Shown: positions 39,626-56,512, counted from the stretch's first letter. The stretch: 64,000 bases of DNA from Lysobacter ciconiae (GCF_015209725.1 NZ_CP063656.1:1967001-2031000); one strand, 5' to 3'. The notes: a model not told the origin generated them from the letters alone. Numbers and translations are program-made.

Positions 39626-42220
39626 TCAGTAGCGCACGCGCAAGGTCATGCCGTACATCCGCGGCGCGCCCAGGAACGCGTTCCACGAGCCGGGCTGGAT
39701 CGGCGCATCGATACCGACCTGCTTGTAGGTTTCGTTGGTCAGGTTCTGGCCCCACACCTCGACCATCCAGCGCTTGTCCTGCCGGCCCAGGCCCAGGCGT
39801 GCATTCACCAGGCCGAAGCCGTCCTGCATCTTCTGCGGGTCCAGATCCGAGCCGGTGTTGAACTTGGACATGTACTTGCCACCGATGTTGAAGCGGCCCA
39901 GCAGGTCGGCGCCCATGTCCCACTCATACGTCACCGAGGCGTTGCCCGACCAGCGCGGGGCGAAGCTCATGGTGTTGCCCGGCAGCAGCGCCAGGTCCGG
40001 GTCGGGCAGCAGGTCGTTGCCGTACTCGGTCTGGGCGTAGGTCAGGCCGCCCTGCATGGTCAGCCCGCGCATCGCGGTCTGCCACATCACGTCGGCCTCG
40101 ACGCCCTGCGACACCACCTCGGGGATCGAGCGCACCACGAAGCTGGTGCCCAGGAAGCTGTTGAGCTGGAAGTCGCTGTACTTCTGGTAGAACAGCGCCG
40201 CGTTGAACAGCAGGTTGCCTTCCATCCAGTTGGTCTTCAGGCCCAGCTCGTAGCTGTCCACGAACTCGCCCGGGAAGGACGTGTCATCCACCGGGGTGAT
40301 GCCCTGCACGCCGCTCGACAGCCCGTTGGCCGACTGCACGCGGTCCAGGTTGAAGCCGCCGGCCTTGTAGCCGCGCGCGGCCGAGCCGTAGGTCATCACG
40401 TCATCGGACCACTTGTAGGCCAGCTTGAACGTGCCCGACCACTCCTTCTCGGTGCGCGACTGCTTCACGTCGCGGCCGTCGTGGGCGATGTTGGCCCACG
40501 GCAGGCACATGTAACCGGCGACGGTTGGCGCGATCGCCGGCACCAGGCCTGCCAGGATCTGCCCCTGCATCGCCGGCGGCAAGGTGCTGAAACCGTTGAT
40601 CCGTCCGGCAAGGGCACCGCCGACGCGTGCGGCCGGATTGGCCAGCGTCGCCCCGCAACCGACACTGCCGCTGGGGTTGTCGTAAATCGAGTGCAGGTCC
40701 TTCTTCTCGTGGGTGTAGCGCAGGCCCACGGTGACATCCAGCTGATCGGTGGCGTGGAAGGTGTTGTTGGTGAAGATCGCCATGCTCTTGGCGTTCTGGC
40801 GGTGCTCATCCAGTGATGCCAGGCCGGTGAAGTTGGTGCCAAAGGGCTTGCCGCTGACCTGCGACAGGAACAGTGCCGGATTGGCCTGATTGACCGTCAA
40901 TCCCAAGGGCGCCAGCTGCGTGGCCATGCCGGCCAGGACCTGGCTGCCGACCAGGGTCGACAGGTAAGGCTCATACGCCGGACCGAAGCGGTAGGAATCG
41001 TTGCGGTTGAGGTCCTCGTCGGAATAGAACAGGCCGACCATCCAGTCCACCCGGTCGCTGGAACCGGTCATGCGCAGTTCCTGGCTGAAGGTCTCGAACT
41101 GGGTCAGCGACTCGTCCTCGTCCGGCGCGCGGTAGAGGATGTCGGCCGCGCTGTAGTCGAAGTCCAGGCCGTTGATGGCCTTCCAGTCGCGCATCGAGGT
41201 GATCGAGCTGATGGTCGCGCCGTTGGCCCACGGCGACACCCAGTCGATGTTCATCGCCGCGCCCTTGTCCTTCAGGTCCTGGGTGGTCGGCCGGTTGGCG
41301 TAGCCCAGGCGCCGGTCCAGGTCGACCACCGGGATCACGCCCTCCCCGCCCGGGGTCAGCGCGTTGATGATCGCCGCGGTCGGGCCGCGGTCGGTGGTCA
41401 CGGTGATGCAGCAATTCTCTTCGCGGCTGCTGAAGTCGCCGACGAAATTGATCGCCAGGTTGTCGGTCGGCTCCAGCAGCAGCTGGCCGCGGAAGGTGTG
41501 GTAGTTCTGGTCGCCGTCGTCGTCCTGCGTGCGTGGACCGGCGCCGAACTTGACGTTGTCCACGCCGTCGCGCTTGCGCTTGTTGGCAAACACCCGGAAC
41601 GCGGCGTTCTCGCCCAGCGCGTCGTTGTAGGCACCGGATACACCGAACAGGCCGTAGTTGCCGACGGTCAGCTCGCCCTCCGCGCTCTGGGTGTAGCTGG
41701 GGCGGCGGGTGATGACGTTGATGACGCCGGCGGAGGTGTTCTTGCCGAACACCGTGCCCTGCGGGCCCTTCAGCACCTCGATGCGCTCCACCTCGCCCAG
41801 GTCGCCGAAGCCGACGCTGTTGCGCGATCGGTATACGCCATCGATGACGATGCCGACCGACGACTCCAGCCCGGCGTTGTCGCCCACCGTGCCGATGCCG
41901 CGGATGCGCGCGGTGGTCTGCGCCGCACTCTGGGTGCTGGTCACGGTCAGGCCCGGCACCAGCACCTGCATGTCCTTGATGTCGTGCACGCCCGCGTCCT
42001 GCAGCAACTGCTCATCGAGCACGTTGATCACGATCGGCACGTCCTGCAGCGCTTCCTCGCGCTTCTGCGCGGTAACCGTGATGCCCGAAAGCGTGGTGGC
42101 GCGTTGCTCCGGCGCATCCCCGCGGGCTTCCTGCGCCATTGCCGGCGCAGAGGCCAGCGAGGCCAAAGCCGACAAAACCGCGACGGCGAGCAATGCGCGT
42201 GCTGGCTGAACTACTTCCAT
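39626..42220 (-). CDS. TonB-dependent outer membrane receptor
   Basis: The ATG at 42220, preceded by GGAGGGG, gives 864 residues. A signal peptide (LLAVAVLSALASLASAPAMA) is followed by the TonB-box-like ITVTAQKREE. The plug domain has VPIVINVLDEQLLQDAGV, RGIGTVGDNAGLESSVGIVIDGVY and VERIEVLKGPQGTVFGKNTSAGVINV. A long beta-barrel ends in the typical C-terminal aromatic MYGMTLRVRY. The plug wording is like the large sphingomonad/xanthomonad family of receptors. Uptake of an unknown siderophore, sugar or other substrate is expected; no transport or hydrolase gene next to it gives a clue. An inverted repeat and a strong terminator flank it. Confidence 0.93.
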   Translation of the reverse strand: MEVVQPARALLAVAVLSALASLASAPAMAQEARGDAPEQRATTLSGITVTAQKREEALQDVPIVINVLDEQLLQDAGVHDIKDMQVLVPGLTVTSTQSAAQTTARIRGIGTVGDNAGLESSVGIVIDGVYRSRNSVGFGDLGEVERIEVLKGPQGTVFGKNTSAGVINVITRRPSYTQSAEGELTVGNYGLFGVSGAYNDALGENAAFRVFANKRKRDGVDNVKFGAGPRTQDDDGDQNYHTFRGQLLLEPTDNLAINFVGDFSSREENCCITVTTDRGPTAAIINALTPGGEGVIPVVDLDRRLGYANRPTTQDLKDKGAAMNIDWVSPWANGATISSITSMRDWKAINGLDFDYSAADILYRAPDEDESLTQFETFSQELRMTGSSDRVDWMVGLFYSDEDLNRNDSYRFGPAYEPYLSTLVGSQVLAGMATQLAPLGLTVNQANPALFLSQVSGKPFGTNFTGLASLDEHRQNAKSMAIFTNNTFHATDQLDVTVGLRYTHEKKDLHSIYDNPSGSVGCGATLANPAARVGGALAGRINGFSTLPPAMQGQILAGLVPAIAPTVAGYMCLPWANIAHDGRDVKQSRTEKEWSGTFKLAYKWSDDVMTYGSAARGYKAGGFNLDRVQSANGLSSGVQGITPVDDTSFPGEFVDSYELGLKTNWMEGNLLFNAALFYQKYSDFQLNSFLGTSFVVRSIPEVVSQGVEADVMWQTAMRGLTMQGGLTYAQTEYGNDLLPDPDLALLPGNTMSFAPRWSGNASVTYEWDMGADLLGRFNIGGKYMSKFNTGSDLDPQKMQDGFGLVNARLGLGRQDKRWMVEVWGQNLTNETYKQVGIDAPIQPGSWNAFLGAPRMYGMTLRVRY

Positions 42221-42342
42221 GGTGTCCCCTCCCGGATGGGTAGCAATAAAAACAGTGGCGCGGGACGCCCCTGCAGCTGACCGGACGTGGGGGACTCCGG
42301 TCACAAAAGCCGCGCTTGATGCCCGCAGGTGGAAGCTAGCAC

Positions 42343-42361
42343 GTTCCATACGCAATGGAAC
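42343..42361. promoter_or_regulatory. Inverted repeat upstream of the TonB-dependent receptor
   Basis: GTTCCAT (42343-42349) and ATGGAAC (42355-42361) are perfect 7-bp inverted arms around ACGCA. The site is in the 184-base gap between the dehydrogenase stop and the receptor start and has no T run, so an operator is more likely than a terminator. No specific regulator is recognised. Confidence 0.4.
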
Positions 42362-42404
42362 TGTGTCGCAGTTTGGCGGTGACCTTGGATTGAAAGCCGA
42401 GCCG

Positions 42405-43727
<1,323 letters not shown>

Positions 43728-43857
43728 GTCCGATTCCCCGAAAGGCGCGCCGAGTGCACGCTGTGCCGCAAATGATTATGCGTCACCTCACCAACGGCAT
43801 CAGTGCCACCGTTCCGGCCACCTGCACGAGCGCACGCAACCACGTGAACAGAAATGC

Positions 43858-43875
43858 AAAAAGCCCCGGCGGGGC
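43858..43875 (-). terminator. Intrinsic terminator after tRNA-Thr
   Basis: On the minus strand GCCCC (43875-43871) pairs with GGGGC (43867-43863) around a 3-base loop and is followed by TTTTT (43862-43858). It lies 14 bases after the tRNA CCA end. The stem is short but GC-only. Confidence 0.75.
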
Positions 43876-43889
43876 CGAGGCTTTGCATC

Positions 43890-43965
<76 letters not shown>

Positions 43966-44053
43966 AAAGAGGCGGAATTGTAGGCGTCCGCTGGACCCCG
44001 GTCAAACCGGGTCGCCGCGGCTGGAGCCTTGGCGACGGTTGCGCTCGGTGTGG

Positions 44054-45001
44054 TTACGCCTTCAGCGGCCGCAGCTCCTTGGGCAGCGCGAACACCATGT
44101 TTTCCGGCTCGCCCTTGAGGTCCATCAGGTTGCCGGCGCCCAATTCGCGCAGGCGGTCGATCACCCCCCGCACCAGCACCTCCGGCGCGGAGGCGCCCGC
44201 GGTGATGCCGATCTTGCGGCGTCCGACCAGCCAGTCGGGGTTGATCTCTTCGGCGCCGTCGATCAGGTAGGCCTCCACGCCCTCGCGGTCGGCCAGTTCG
44301 CGCAGGCGGTTGGAGTTGGAGCTGTTCACCGAGCCCACCACCAGCACCAGGTCGCATTCGCGGGTCAGGTCGCGCACGGCGTCCTGACGGTTCTGGGTGG
44401 CGTAGCAGATGTCGTCCTTCTTCGGCCCCTGGATCAGCGGATAGCGCTCGCGCAGGGCGTTGATAATCGCCCGGGTGTCGTCCACCGACAGCGTCGTCTG
44501 GGTGGTGTAGGAGACGTGGTCGGGCTGCTCGATCTGCAGGGTGGCCACGTCCTCCAGGTTCTCGACCAGGTAGATCCGGCCGCTGGTGTCGCTGGCCTTC
44601 CACTGCCCCATGGTGCCCTCCACTTCCGGATGCCCGGCGTGGCCGATCAGCACCATGTCGCGGCCGGCTCGGCACTCGCGGCTGACTTCCAGGTGCACCT
44701 TGGTCACCAGCGGGCAGGTCGCGTCGAACACCTTCAGCCCGCGACGGTCGGCCTCGGCGCGCACCGCACGCGAGACGCCGTGGGCGCTGAAGATCACCGT
44801 CGCGCCGTCGGGCACTTCGTCGAGCTCTTCGACGAACACCGCGCCGCGCTGCTTGAGGTCGTCGACGACGAACTTGTTGTGCACGACTTCGTGGCGCACG
44901 TAGATCGGCGCGCCGAACAGTTCCAGCGAGCGGTTGACGATCTCGATGGCGCGATCGACGCCGGCGCAGAAACCCCGGGGGTTGGCAAGAATCAGGTCCA
45001 T
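44054..45001 (-). CDS. ispH: 4-hydroxy-3-methylbut-2-enyl diphosphate reductase
   Basis: The ATG at 45001 gives 315 residues. Three conserved Cys that bind the Fe-S cluster are visible: in ANPRGFCAGVDRA near residue 12, in DATCPLV near residue 96 and in a later CDLVLVVGSVNSSNS segment. SAHGVS and TQTTLSVDDT are also typical. The enzyme makes IPP and DMAPP in the last step of the MEP isoprenoid pathway, which supplies undecaprenyl phosphate. It follows lspA on the same strand with a 10-base gap, the usual ileS-lspA-ispH order. Confidence 0.97.
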   Translation of the reverse strand: MDLILANPRGFCAGVDRAIEIVNRSLELFGAPIYVRHEVVHNKFVVDDLKQRGAVFVEELDEVPDGATVIFSAHGVSRAVRAEADRRGLKVFDATCPLVTKVHLEVSRECRAGRDMVLIGHAGHPEVEGTMGQWKASDTSGRIYLVENLEDVATLQIEQPDHVSYTTQTTLSVDDTRAIINALRERYPLIQGPKKDDICYATQNRQDAVRDLTRECDLVLVVGSVNSSNSNRLRELADREGVEAYLIDGAEEINPDWLVGRRKIGITAGASAPEVLVRGVIDRLRELGAGNLMDLKGEPENMVFALPKELRPLKA

Positions 45002-45011
45002 GCCGTTGATT

Positions 45012-45517
45012 TTACGCCTTTCGTCCGGACAGCAGGCCAAACAGCGCGATACCGATGGCGCCGCCGACGATTGCGGCGTCCGCGATGTTGAAGGCCGGCC
45101 AGTACCAGTCCTGCCAATGCCACTGGATGAAGTCGACCACGTGCCCGTGGATCAGTCGGTCGACGACGTTGCCGATCGCCCCGCCGATGACGAGCGCGTA
45201 CGGCAGCGCGGTCTTCCAGTCGCCGCGCGGGGTGCGCCACAGCCAGTAGCCGAGCAGGCCGCTGATGCCCGCGGCGAGCACGACGAAGAAGTACTTCTGC
45301 CAGCCGCCGGCATCGCTGAGGAAGCTGAACGCCGCGCCGGTGTTGTAGGTGCGGTACCAGTTCCAGAACCCCTCGATCACCGGCACGGCGGTGTATTCGG
45401 GCAGCGAGGCGAGCACCCAGGCCTTGCTGACCTGGTCGAGCACGATCACCACGGCCGACAGCGCCAGCCAGACCAGCGCGTTGGGCCTTACGCCCGGCGT
45501 TGCGTCAACGGCCGCCA

Positions 45518-45518
<1 letters not shown>
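45012..45518 (-). CDS. lspA: Lipoprotein signal peptidase (signal peptidase II)
   Basis: The ATG at 45518 shares a base with the ileS stop (TGATG), giving 168 residues. Four transmembrane helices are apparent. The catalytic Asp residues are in GNVVDRLIHG and FNIADAAI, and YNTGAAFSFL is the conserved Asn-containing segment. It cleaves prolipoproteins at the lipobox, such as the LAAC of the DUF4139 lipoprotein at the right end of the window. It is cotranscribed with ileS and ispH. Confidence 0.97.
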
Positions 45519-48387
<2,869 letters not shown>

Positions 48388-48391
<4 letters not shown>

Positions 48392-49341
48392 GCAGTGGCT
48401 CGCGGTGTAGGGGTCAGGATGGCGCGCGCCTGCTCGGCGTCGCGGTGCATCTGCGCGGTCAGGGCCGGCAGATCGTCAAAGGTTTCCTCGTCGCGCAGCC
48501 TGGCGACGAACTCCACCGTGATCCGGCGACCGTACAGGTCACCGTGGAAGTCGAACAGGTGGGCTTCCAGCAGCGGCTCCGTGCCGTTCACCGTCGGCCG
48601 GGTGCCAAGGCTGGACACCGAGGCGATGGGCTCGTCCCCCACCCCGTGCACCCAGGTGGCATAGATGCCCGACAGTGCCGGCGTCTTGCCGCCAAAACGG
48701 ATGTTGGCGGTGGGATAGCCCAGCGTGCGGCCCAGTTGCGCGCCGCGCACGACGCGGCCACTGATGGCGTACGGGCGGCCCAGCATCCGCGCCGCGGTGG
48801 CGAAGTCGCCGGCCTGCAATGCCTCGCGGATGCGCGTGCTCGACACGCGCTCGCGATCGAGCGTCACCGGCTCGATCGCGCCCGCGGTGAAGCCCGGGCT
48901 GGCCTGCGCGCCCATGCGCTGCAGCAGCGCCAGGTCGCCGCCACGGTTCCTGCCGAACTGGAAGCCCGGCCCGACCCACACCTCGCGCGCCTGCAACAGT
49001 CGCACCAGCACCTCGTTGACGAAATCCTCCGCGCTCATCGAGGCCATGCGCTTCCTGAAGCGCAGCAGCCCGACCTGATCGATGCCCAGCCCGCACAGCC
49101 CTTCCGCCTTGGCCCGCGGCGAGAGCAGTCGCGGCGGCGGCGCGCCACGGGCAAACAACTCGCGCGGCAACGGCTCGAAACTGAGGGCGACGGCGGGCAA
49201 CTTCAGCGCCTGCGCACGCTCCACCGCATGGCCGACCAGCGCCCGATGGCCGCGGTGCAGGCCATCAAACGCGCCGATGCAGACCACGCTCCCGCGTGGG
49301 CACCGGGTCCCGCCTTCGATATCCCTGAACAGCTTGCTCAT
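48388..49341 (-). CDS. ribF: Bifunctional riboflavin kinase/FAD synthetase
   Basis: The ATG at 49341 gives 317 residues. The N-terminal adenylyltransferase half has CIGAFDGLHRGHRAL (the GxFDGxHxGH signature) and a conserved SSTRIREAL; the C-terminal kinase half has LGRTLGYPTANI near residue 195. It phosphorylates riboflavin and adenylates FMN. It is first in the operon with ileS, lspA and ispH and is separated from murJ by about 80 bases. Confidence 0.97.
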
Positions 49342-49424
49342 CGTCGCGGAGTATAGCCGCCGGGCGGCGCGGCCCAACGTGACCGGCCATCACTGCCGGG
49401 GCTGCTCATGCCGGTTTGCACCCG

Positions 49425-51035
49425 CTACTGCCGCAGGTGGCGCGGGCGCAGGCCGGCGATCAGCAGCACCGCCCCGTAGGCCGCGCCGCCTGCGGCGATC
49501 ACGCCCAGCAGGTAGGCCCAGCGCAGCCAGCCGGCCATCGCGGACCAGTCGCCGACCCAGCCGCGCAGGACCAGCACCGTGATCGCCATCGCCACCAGCC
49601 CGAGTGCGATGCGGACCAGCCAGCGTCCCCAGCCGGGCTGGACCTGGTAGATGCCGTCGCGCTTGAGGAAGTGCCACAACAGGGAGGCATTGATGATGCC
49701 GGCGATGGCGGTCGCTCCGGCGATGCCGGCGTGCGCGAAGGGCACCTCCAGCCACCACATCGGGGTGACGATCAGCACCGTCAGCAGCACGTTGGCAACC
49801 ACGGTGATGATCGCCGCGCGCATCGGGGTTTTGGTGTCCTGGCGCGAATAGAACGCCGGCAGCAGCACCTTGCTCAGCATGAAGGCCGGGATGCCGACGC
49901 TCATCGCGGTCAGCGCGTAACCGACCATGCGGGTGTCCTCGGGCGTGAACCGGCCGTAGCGGAACAGCGAGGCGGTCAACGGTTCGGCCAGCAGCGCGAG
50001 GCCCAGCGCGGCCGGCAGGCCGACCAGCAGGACCATACGAAGGCCCCAGTCGAGCGAGCGCGAATAGCCGTCGCCATCGCGGTCGGCATGCATGCGCGAC
50101 AGCTGCGGCAGGATCACCGTGCCGATGGCCACGCCGAACAGCCCCAGTGGCAGCTCGGTCAGGCGGTCGGAGTAATACAGCCACGACTGCGCGGCCGGCA
50201 CCAGCAGCGACGCGAAGACCGTGCCCACCAGCAGGTTCACCTGGGAGACCGAGGACGAGAAGATCGTCGGCAGCATCAGGGTCATCACCCGACGCACGCC
50301 CTTGTGCCGAAGGTTGAATTTGAAGCGCGTGCGCAGGCCCAGGCGCGACATCGCCGGCCACAGCACCAGCATCTGCAGGATGCCGGCCAGCAGCACGCCC
50401 CAGGCCAGCGCCTTCTCCGGCACCTGCAGGTAACCGGCCAGGAACAGCATCGCGCCGATCATCGCCAGGTTGTGCAGCACCGGGGTCAGCGCCGGCAGGC
50501 CGAACTGCTTGAAACTGTTCAACACCGAGCCGGCCAGCGCGGTCATCGAGATGAACACCAGGTATGGGAAGGTGATCCGCAGCATCTGCGCGGTCAGCGG
50601 GACCAGGACGGACTCGGACTGGTCGGCGAAGGCCAGGAACAGCCGCGCGACCCAGGGCGCGGCGAGGATGCCCAGGCCGCTGACCACGACCACCACCGCC
50701 AGCAGCGCGCCGGCGACGTGATCGAGAAAATCCTGCAGCGCTTCGTCGTCGCCTTTTTGCTTCAGCTCCGACAGCAATGGCACGAAGGCCGAGGAGAACG
50801 AGCCCTCGGCGAAGATCCGGCGCAGGTAGTTGGGAATCCGGTAGGCGACGACGAAGGCACTGACCGCGGGGCCGGCCCCGAACAGGCTGGCCTGGAGCCA
50901 GTCACGCAGGTAGCCGGCGATGCGCGAGATGAAGGTCATCACGCTGAACACCGCCGTGGAACGCAACATCCCGCCCTGCTTGACCAAACCCGCCGACCCC
51001 CGCATACTTTCCGGTCTGATTTTACGCCGTACCAT
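49425..51035 (-). CDS. murJ: Lipid II flippase MurJ
   Basis: The ATG at 51035 gives 536 residues; a second ATG at 51005 (MRGSAG) is possible. It is a MOP-family membrane protein with about 14 hydrophobic segments. Conserved segments include STAVFSVMTFISRIAGYLRDWL near residue 25, IPNYLRRIFAEGSFSSAFVP near residue 70 and the SRMHADRD/ALTAMSVGIPAF region. It moves lipid II across the inner membrane. It is related in fold to the Wzx-like flippase of the island but much closer to true MurJ. It is divergent from rpsT with only 40 bases between the starts. Confidence 0.97.
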   Translation of the reverse strand: MVRRKIRPESMRGSAGLVKQGGMLRSTAVFSVMTFISRIAGYLRDWLQASLFGAGPAVSAFVVAYRIPNYLRRIFAEGSFSSAFVPLLSELKQKGDDEALQDFLDHVAGALLAVVVVVSGLGILAAPWVARLFLAFADQSESVLVPLTAQMLRITFPYLVFISMTALAGSVLNSFKQFGLPALTPVLHNLAMIGAMLFLAGYLQVPEKALAWGVLLAGILQMLVLWPAMSRLGLRTRFKFNLRHKGVRRVMTLMLPTIFSSSVSQVNLLVGTVFASLLVPAAQSWLYYSDRLTELPLGLFGVAIGTVILPQLSRMHADRDGDGYSRSLDWGLRMVLLVGLPAALGLALLAEPLTASLFRYGRFTPEDTRMVGYALTAMSVGIPAFMLSKVLLPAFYSRQDTKTPMRAAIITVVANVLLTVLIVTPMWWLEVPFAHAGIAGATAIAGIINASLLWHFLKRDGIYQVQPGWGRWLVRIALGLVAMAITVLVLRGWVGDWSAMAGWLRWAYLLGVIAAGGAAYGAVLLIAGLRPRHLRQ

Positions 51036-51075
51036 ATTCTCTTCTTCCAGCACCAACAATTTTCAGGAATACGCC

Positions 51076-51345
51076 GTGGCAAACATCAAGTCCGCCAAGA
51101 AGCGCGCCAAGCAGACCGTCGTGCGCAATGCCCGCAACGCGAGCCAGCGCTCGATGCTGCGCACCTCCGTCAAGAAGGTGCTCAAGGCCCTTGGCGAGAA
51201 TGACGCCGAGAGCGCCGAGGCCGCCTTCAAGGTTGCCCAGCCGATCCTCGACCGTTTCAGCTCGCGTGGCCTGATCCACAAGAACAAGGCAGCCCGTCAC
51301 AAGGCCCGCCTGAACGCCCGCATCAAGGCGCTGAAGGCCGCCTGA
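51076..51345 (+). CDS. rpsT: 30S ribosomal protein S20
   Basis: The protein starts at a GTG with AGGA 8 bases upstream and has 89 residues. It is very basic: ANIKSAKKRAKQ at the N-terminus and NKAARHKARLNARIKAL at the C-terminus, matching S20. It binds 16S rRNA early in 30S assembly. It is divergent from murJ and followed by a strong terminator. Confidence 0.98.
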   Translation: MANIKSAKKRAKQTVVRNARNASQRSMLRTSVKKVLKALGENDAESAEAAFKVAQPILDRFSSRGLIHKNKAARHKARLNARIKALKAA

Positions 51346-51410
51346 TCCGCGCGCCGCGCGCCGGCCAACGCCGGCCGCTGCGGCAAACGCGACATCGGTG
51401 GCAACATGAA

Positions 51411-51435
51411 AAACCCGGCTCAGGCCGGGTTTTTT
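51411..51435. terminator. Bidirectional intrinsic terminator between rpsT and obgE
   Basis: AAACCCGGC (51411-51419) pairs with GCCGGGTTT (51424-51432) around a 4-base loop, and more T follow to 51435. On the minus strand it also ends in a T run, so it can end obgE transcription, whose stop is about 75 bases away. Confidence 0.93.
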
Positions 51436-51508
51436 CGTGGGTGCGGAAGTCATGCGATGCGCGTCGAGCCGTGTCGTGTCAAACACCGGCTCCGCCATCG
51501 GGGTGCTC

Positions 51509-52612
51509 TCAGCCTTGTTCGGCATCGCGGCGTGCGGCGTCGGCGTCCGCCCGGGCCTGGGCTGCGGCCTCGCTGGCCGCTTCCTGCGCGTCGGCCTTCT
51601 GGCGGTCGAAGAACGCCATGATCTCCAGCATGATCGGCCAGGTACCCTCGCGGCCGATCGCCGAGGCCAGGAACCAGCGGTCCTGCCAGCCCAGCTCGTC
51701 GACGATGTCCTGCACCAGCTTCTCGCGCTCGTCCTCGGGCAGCAGGTCGGACTTGTTGAACACCAGCCAGCGGGGCTTGGCCAGCAACTCGGGGTCGTGT
51801 TTCTCCAGCTCCCGCTCGATCGCGCGCACCTGGTCGGCCGGGCTCATCTCCACCCCGCCCTCCATCGGCGCGACGTCCACCAGGTGCAGCAGCAGCCGCG
51901 TGCGCTGGAGGTGGCGCAGGAACTGCGCGCCCAGGCCGGCGCCGTCGGCCGCGCCCTCGATCAGGCCCGGAATGTCGGCGATCACGAAGCTGCGGTATTT
52001 CTCGACGCTGACGACGCCCAGGTTCGGGTACAGCGTGGTGAACGGGTAGTCGGCGACCTTGGGTGTGGCGGCCGAGACGGCGCGTATCAGGGTGCTCTTG
52101 CCGGCGTTGGGGAAGCCCAGCAGGCCGACATCGGCCAGCAGCTTGAGCTCCAGCTTCAGCTCGCGCTCCTCGCCGGGCAGGCCGGGCAGCGCCTTGCGCG
52201 GCGCGCGGTTGACCGAGGTCTTGAAGTGCATGTTGCCCAGGCCGCCCTTGCCGCCCTGGGCGACCAGCAGGCGCTCGCCGTGGGTGATCATGTCGCCGAT
52301 GACCTCGTCGGTTTCCACGTTCACCACCACGGTGCCGACCGGAACGGTGATGACCGTGTCCTCGCCGCCCTTGCCGTACATCTGCCGGCCGCGGCCGTCT
52401 TCGCCGCGCTGGGCGCGGAAGCGGCGCTGATGGCGGAAATCCACCAGAGTGTTGAGGTTCTCGTCGGCCTCCAGCCAGACGCTGCCGCCTGCCCCGCCGT
52501 CGCCGCCGTCCGGCCCGCCAAGCGGGATGTACTTCTCACGGCGGAACCCAACGCAGCCGTTGCCGCCGTTGCCTGCTGAGACCTGGATTTCGGCTTCGTC
52601 CACCAGCTTCAT
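51509..52612 (-). CDS. obgE: GTPase ObgE/CgtA
   Basis: The ATG at 52612 gives 367 residues. The N-terminal glycine-rich Obg domain has GNGGNGCVGFRREKY and GGPDGGDGG. The G domain (about residues 160-330) has GFPNAGKST (G1), DIPGLIEGA (G3) and NKSDLL (G4). It takes part in 50S ribosome assembly and stress control. The Ala/Asp-rich C-terminal tail is typical of the family's variable end. A terminator lies between rpmA and this gene, so it seems to have its own promoter rather than reading from rplU-rpmA. Confidence 0.97.
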   Translation of the reverse strand: MKLVDEAEIQVSAGNGGNGCVGFRREKYIPLGGPDGGDGGAGGSVWLEADENLNTLVDFRHQRRFRAQRGEDGRGRQMYGKGGEDTVITVPVGTVVVNVETDEVIGDMITHGERLLVAQGGKGGLGNMHFKTSVNRAPRKALPGLPGEERELKLELKLLADVGLLGFPNAGKSTLIRAVSAATPKVADYPFTTLYPNLGVVSVEKYRSFVIADIPGLIEGAADGAGLGAQFLRHLQRTRLLLHLVDVAPMEGGVEMSPADQVRAIERELEKHDPELLAKPRWLVFNKSDLLPEDEREKLVQDIVDELGWQDRWFLASAIGREGTWPIMLEIMAFFDRQKADAQEAASEAAAQARADADAARRDAEQG

Positions 52613-52669
52613 GGAAAACCTCGATAAATGGATGCGTGTGCTGCGCGGACGTATTGTGCCCGGGAAACG

Positions 52670-52692
52670 AAAAGCCCCGCCGGAGCGGGGCC
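52670..52692 (-). terminator. Intrinsic terminator after rpmA
   Basis: On the minus strand GCCCCGC (52680-52674 read as its complement) pairs with GCGGGGC (52691-52685) around a 4-base loop and is followed by TTTT (52673-52670). It separates rplU-rpmA from obgE. Confidence 0.85.
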
Positions 52693-52738
52693 TTCGCAGC
52701 ACGCTTGCCGGACCAGGCCTGAGCCCGGTCCGCAGCGG

Positions 52739-52996
52739 TCAAGCGCTGACGACGCTGACGGTGCGGCGCTTCTTCAGGCCCTTGGTCGAGAACTCGACCT
52801 TGCCATCGACCAGCGCGAACAGCGTGTGGTCACGACCCAGGCCCACGCCCGGACCCGGATGGAACTGGGTGCCGCGCTGGCGCACGATGATGTTGCCGGC
52901 GTCGATCGCCTGGCCACCGTAGATCTTCACGCCGAGGTATTTCGGGTTGGAGTCGCGACCGTTGCGGGTCGAGCCTCCGGACTTTTTATGTGCCAT
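52739..52996 (-). CDS. rpmA: 50S ribosomal protein L27
   Basis: This 85-residue protein is a complete L27: AHKKSGGSTRNGRDS at the N-terminus, which reaches the peptidyl-transferase centre, followed by YGGQAIDAGNIIVRQRGT and VGLGRDHTLFAL. It lies 12 bases after rplU on the same strand, the universal rplU-rpmA pair. Confidence 0.98.
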   Translation of the reverse strand: MAHKKSGGSTRNGRDSNPKYLGVKIYGGQAIDAGNIIVRQRGTQFHPGPGVGLGRDHTLFALVDGKVEFSTKGLKKRRTVSVVSA

Positions 52997-53008
52997 GGCT
53001 GCTGCTCC

Positions 53009-53329
53009 TTACTTCTTGTCGCCACCGGCAACGCCGGTGATCTCGATTTCGGTGTAGTGCTGACGGTGACCCATCTGCTTGCGGTGGTGCTTGCGGCGAC
53101 GGAACTTGATGATGCGGATCTTGTCCGCACGTCCGTGGCCGACCACCTTGGCACTGACCGTGGCACCCTTGAGTTCGTCGCCGAGCTTCACGCCCTCGCC
53201 GTCGCCCAGCATCAGGATGTTGTCGAACTTGACCTCGCTGCCGGCTTCGGCTTCGAGCAGCTCAACGCGCAGGGTCTCGCCCTGCATGACGCGGTATTGC
53301 TTACCGCCGGTGACTACCACTGCGTACAT
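53009..53329 (-). CDS. rplU: 50S ribosomal protein L21
   Basis: The ATG at 53329 (MYAVVVTGGKQYRV) has AGGA at the ideal 8-base spacing and is preferred over the ATG at 53335, giving 106 residues. HRKQMGHRQHYTEIEI is the conserved C-terminal segment. It binds 23S rRNA. It is divergent from uvrA across about 240 bases that hold both promoters. Confidence 0.97.
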   Translation of the reverse strand: MYAVVVTGGKQYRVMQGETLRVELLEAEAGSEVKFDNILMLGDGEGVKLGDELKGATVSAKVVGHGRADKIRIIKFRRRKHHRKQMGHRQHYTEIEITGVAGGDKK

Positions 53330-53566
53330 GACCATATTCCTCTGTAGTTATTTTTGGTCGCTGCCGCGCCGTCGAGGGCGGACAGAAGCGGAATTGTAAT
53401 GGGTTCATGGGCTTGCGACAAGCACGCGGGTCCTTTCGCGACGCCGAGGACCCGCAAACCTTCCATTTGCGCCAATTGCCCCCATTTCCTCCACTCAATA
53501 AGCTTATCTGTTCGCTTCCGCGCGCTCTTCGCGCGAGCTTCTCCCCCTACCCCACAGGCTTCCTCG

Positions 53567-56508
<2,942 letters not shown>

Positions 56509-56512
<4 letters not shown>

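Noticed and set aside
53336..53566. LexA operator upstream of uvrA
   Set aside because: No TTAGTAGTA-like palindrome was found there; AT-rich bases such as AATAAGCTTAT do not fit the motif seen at lexA.
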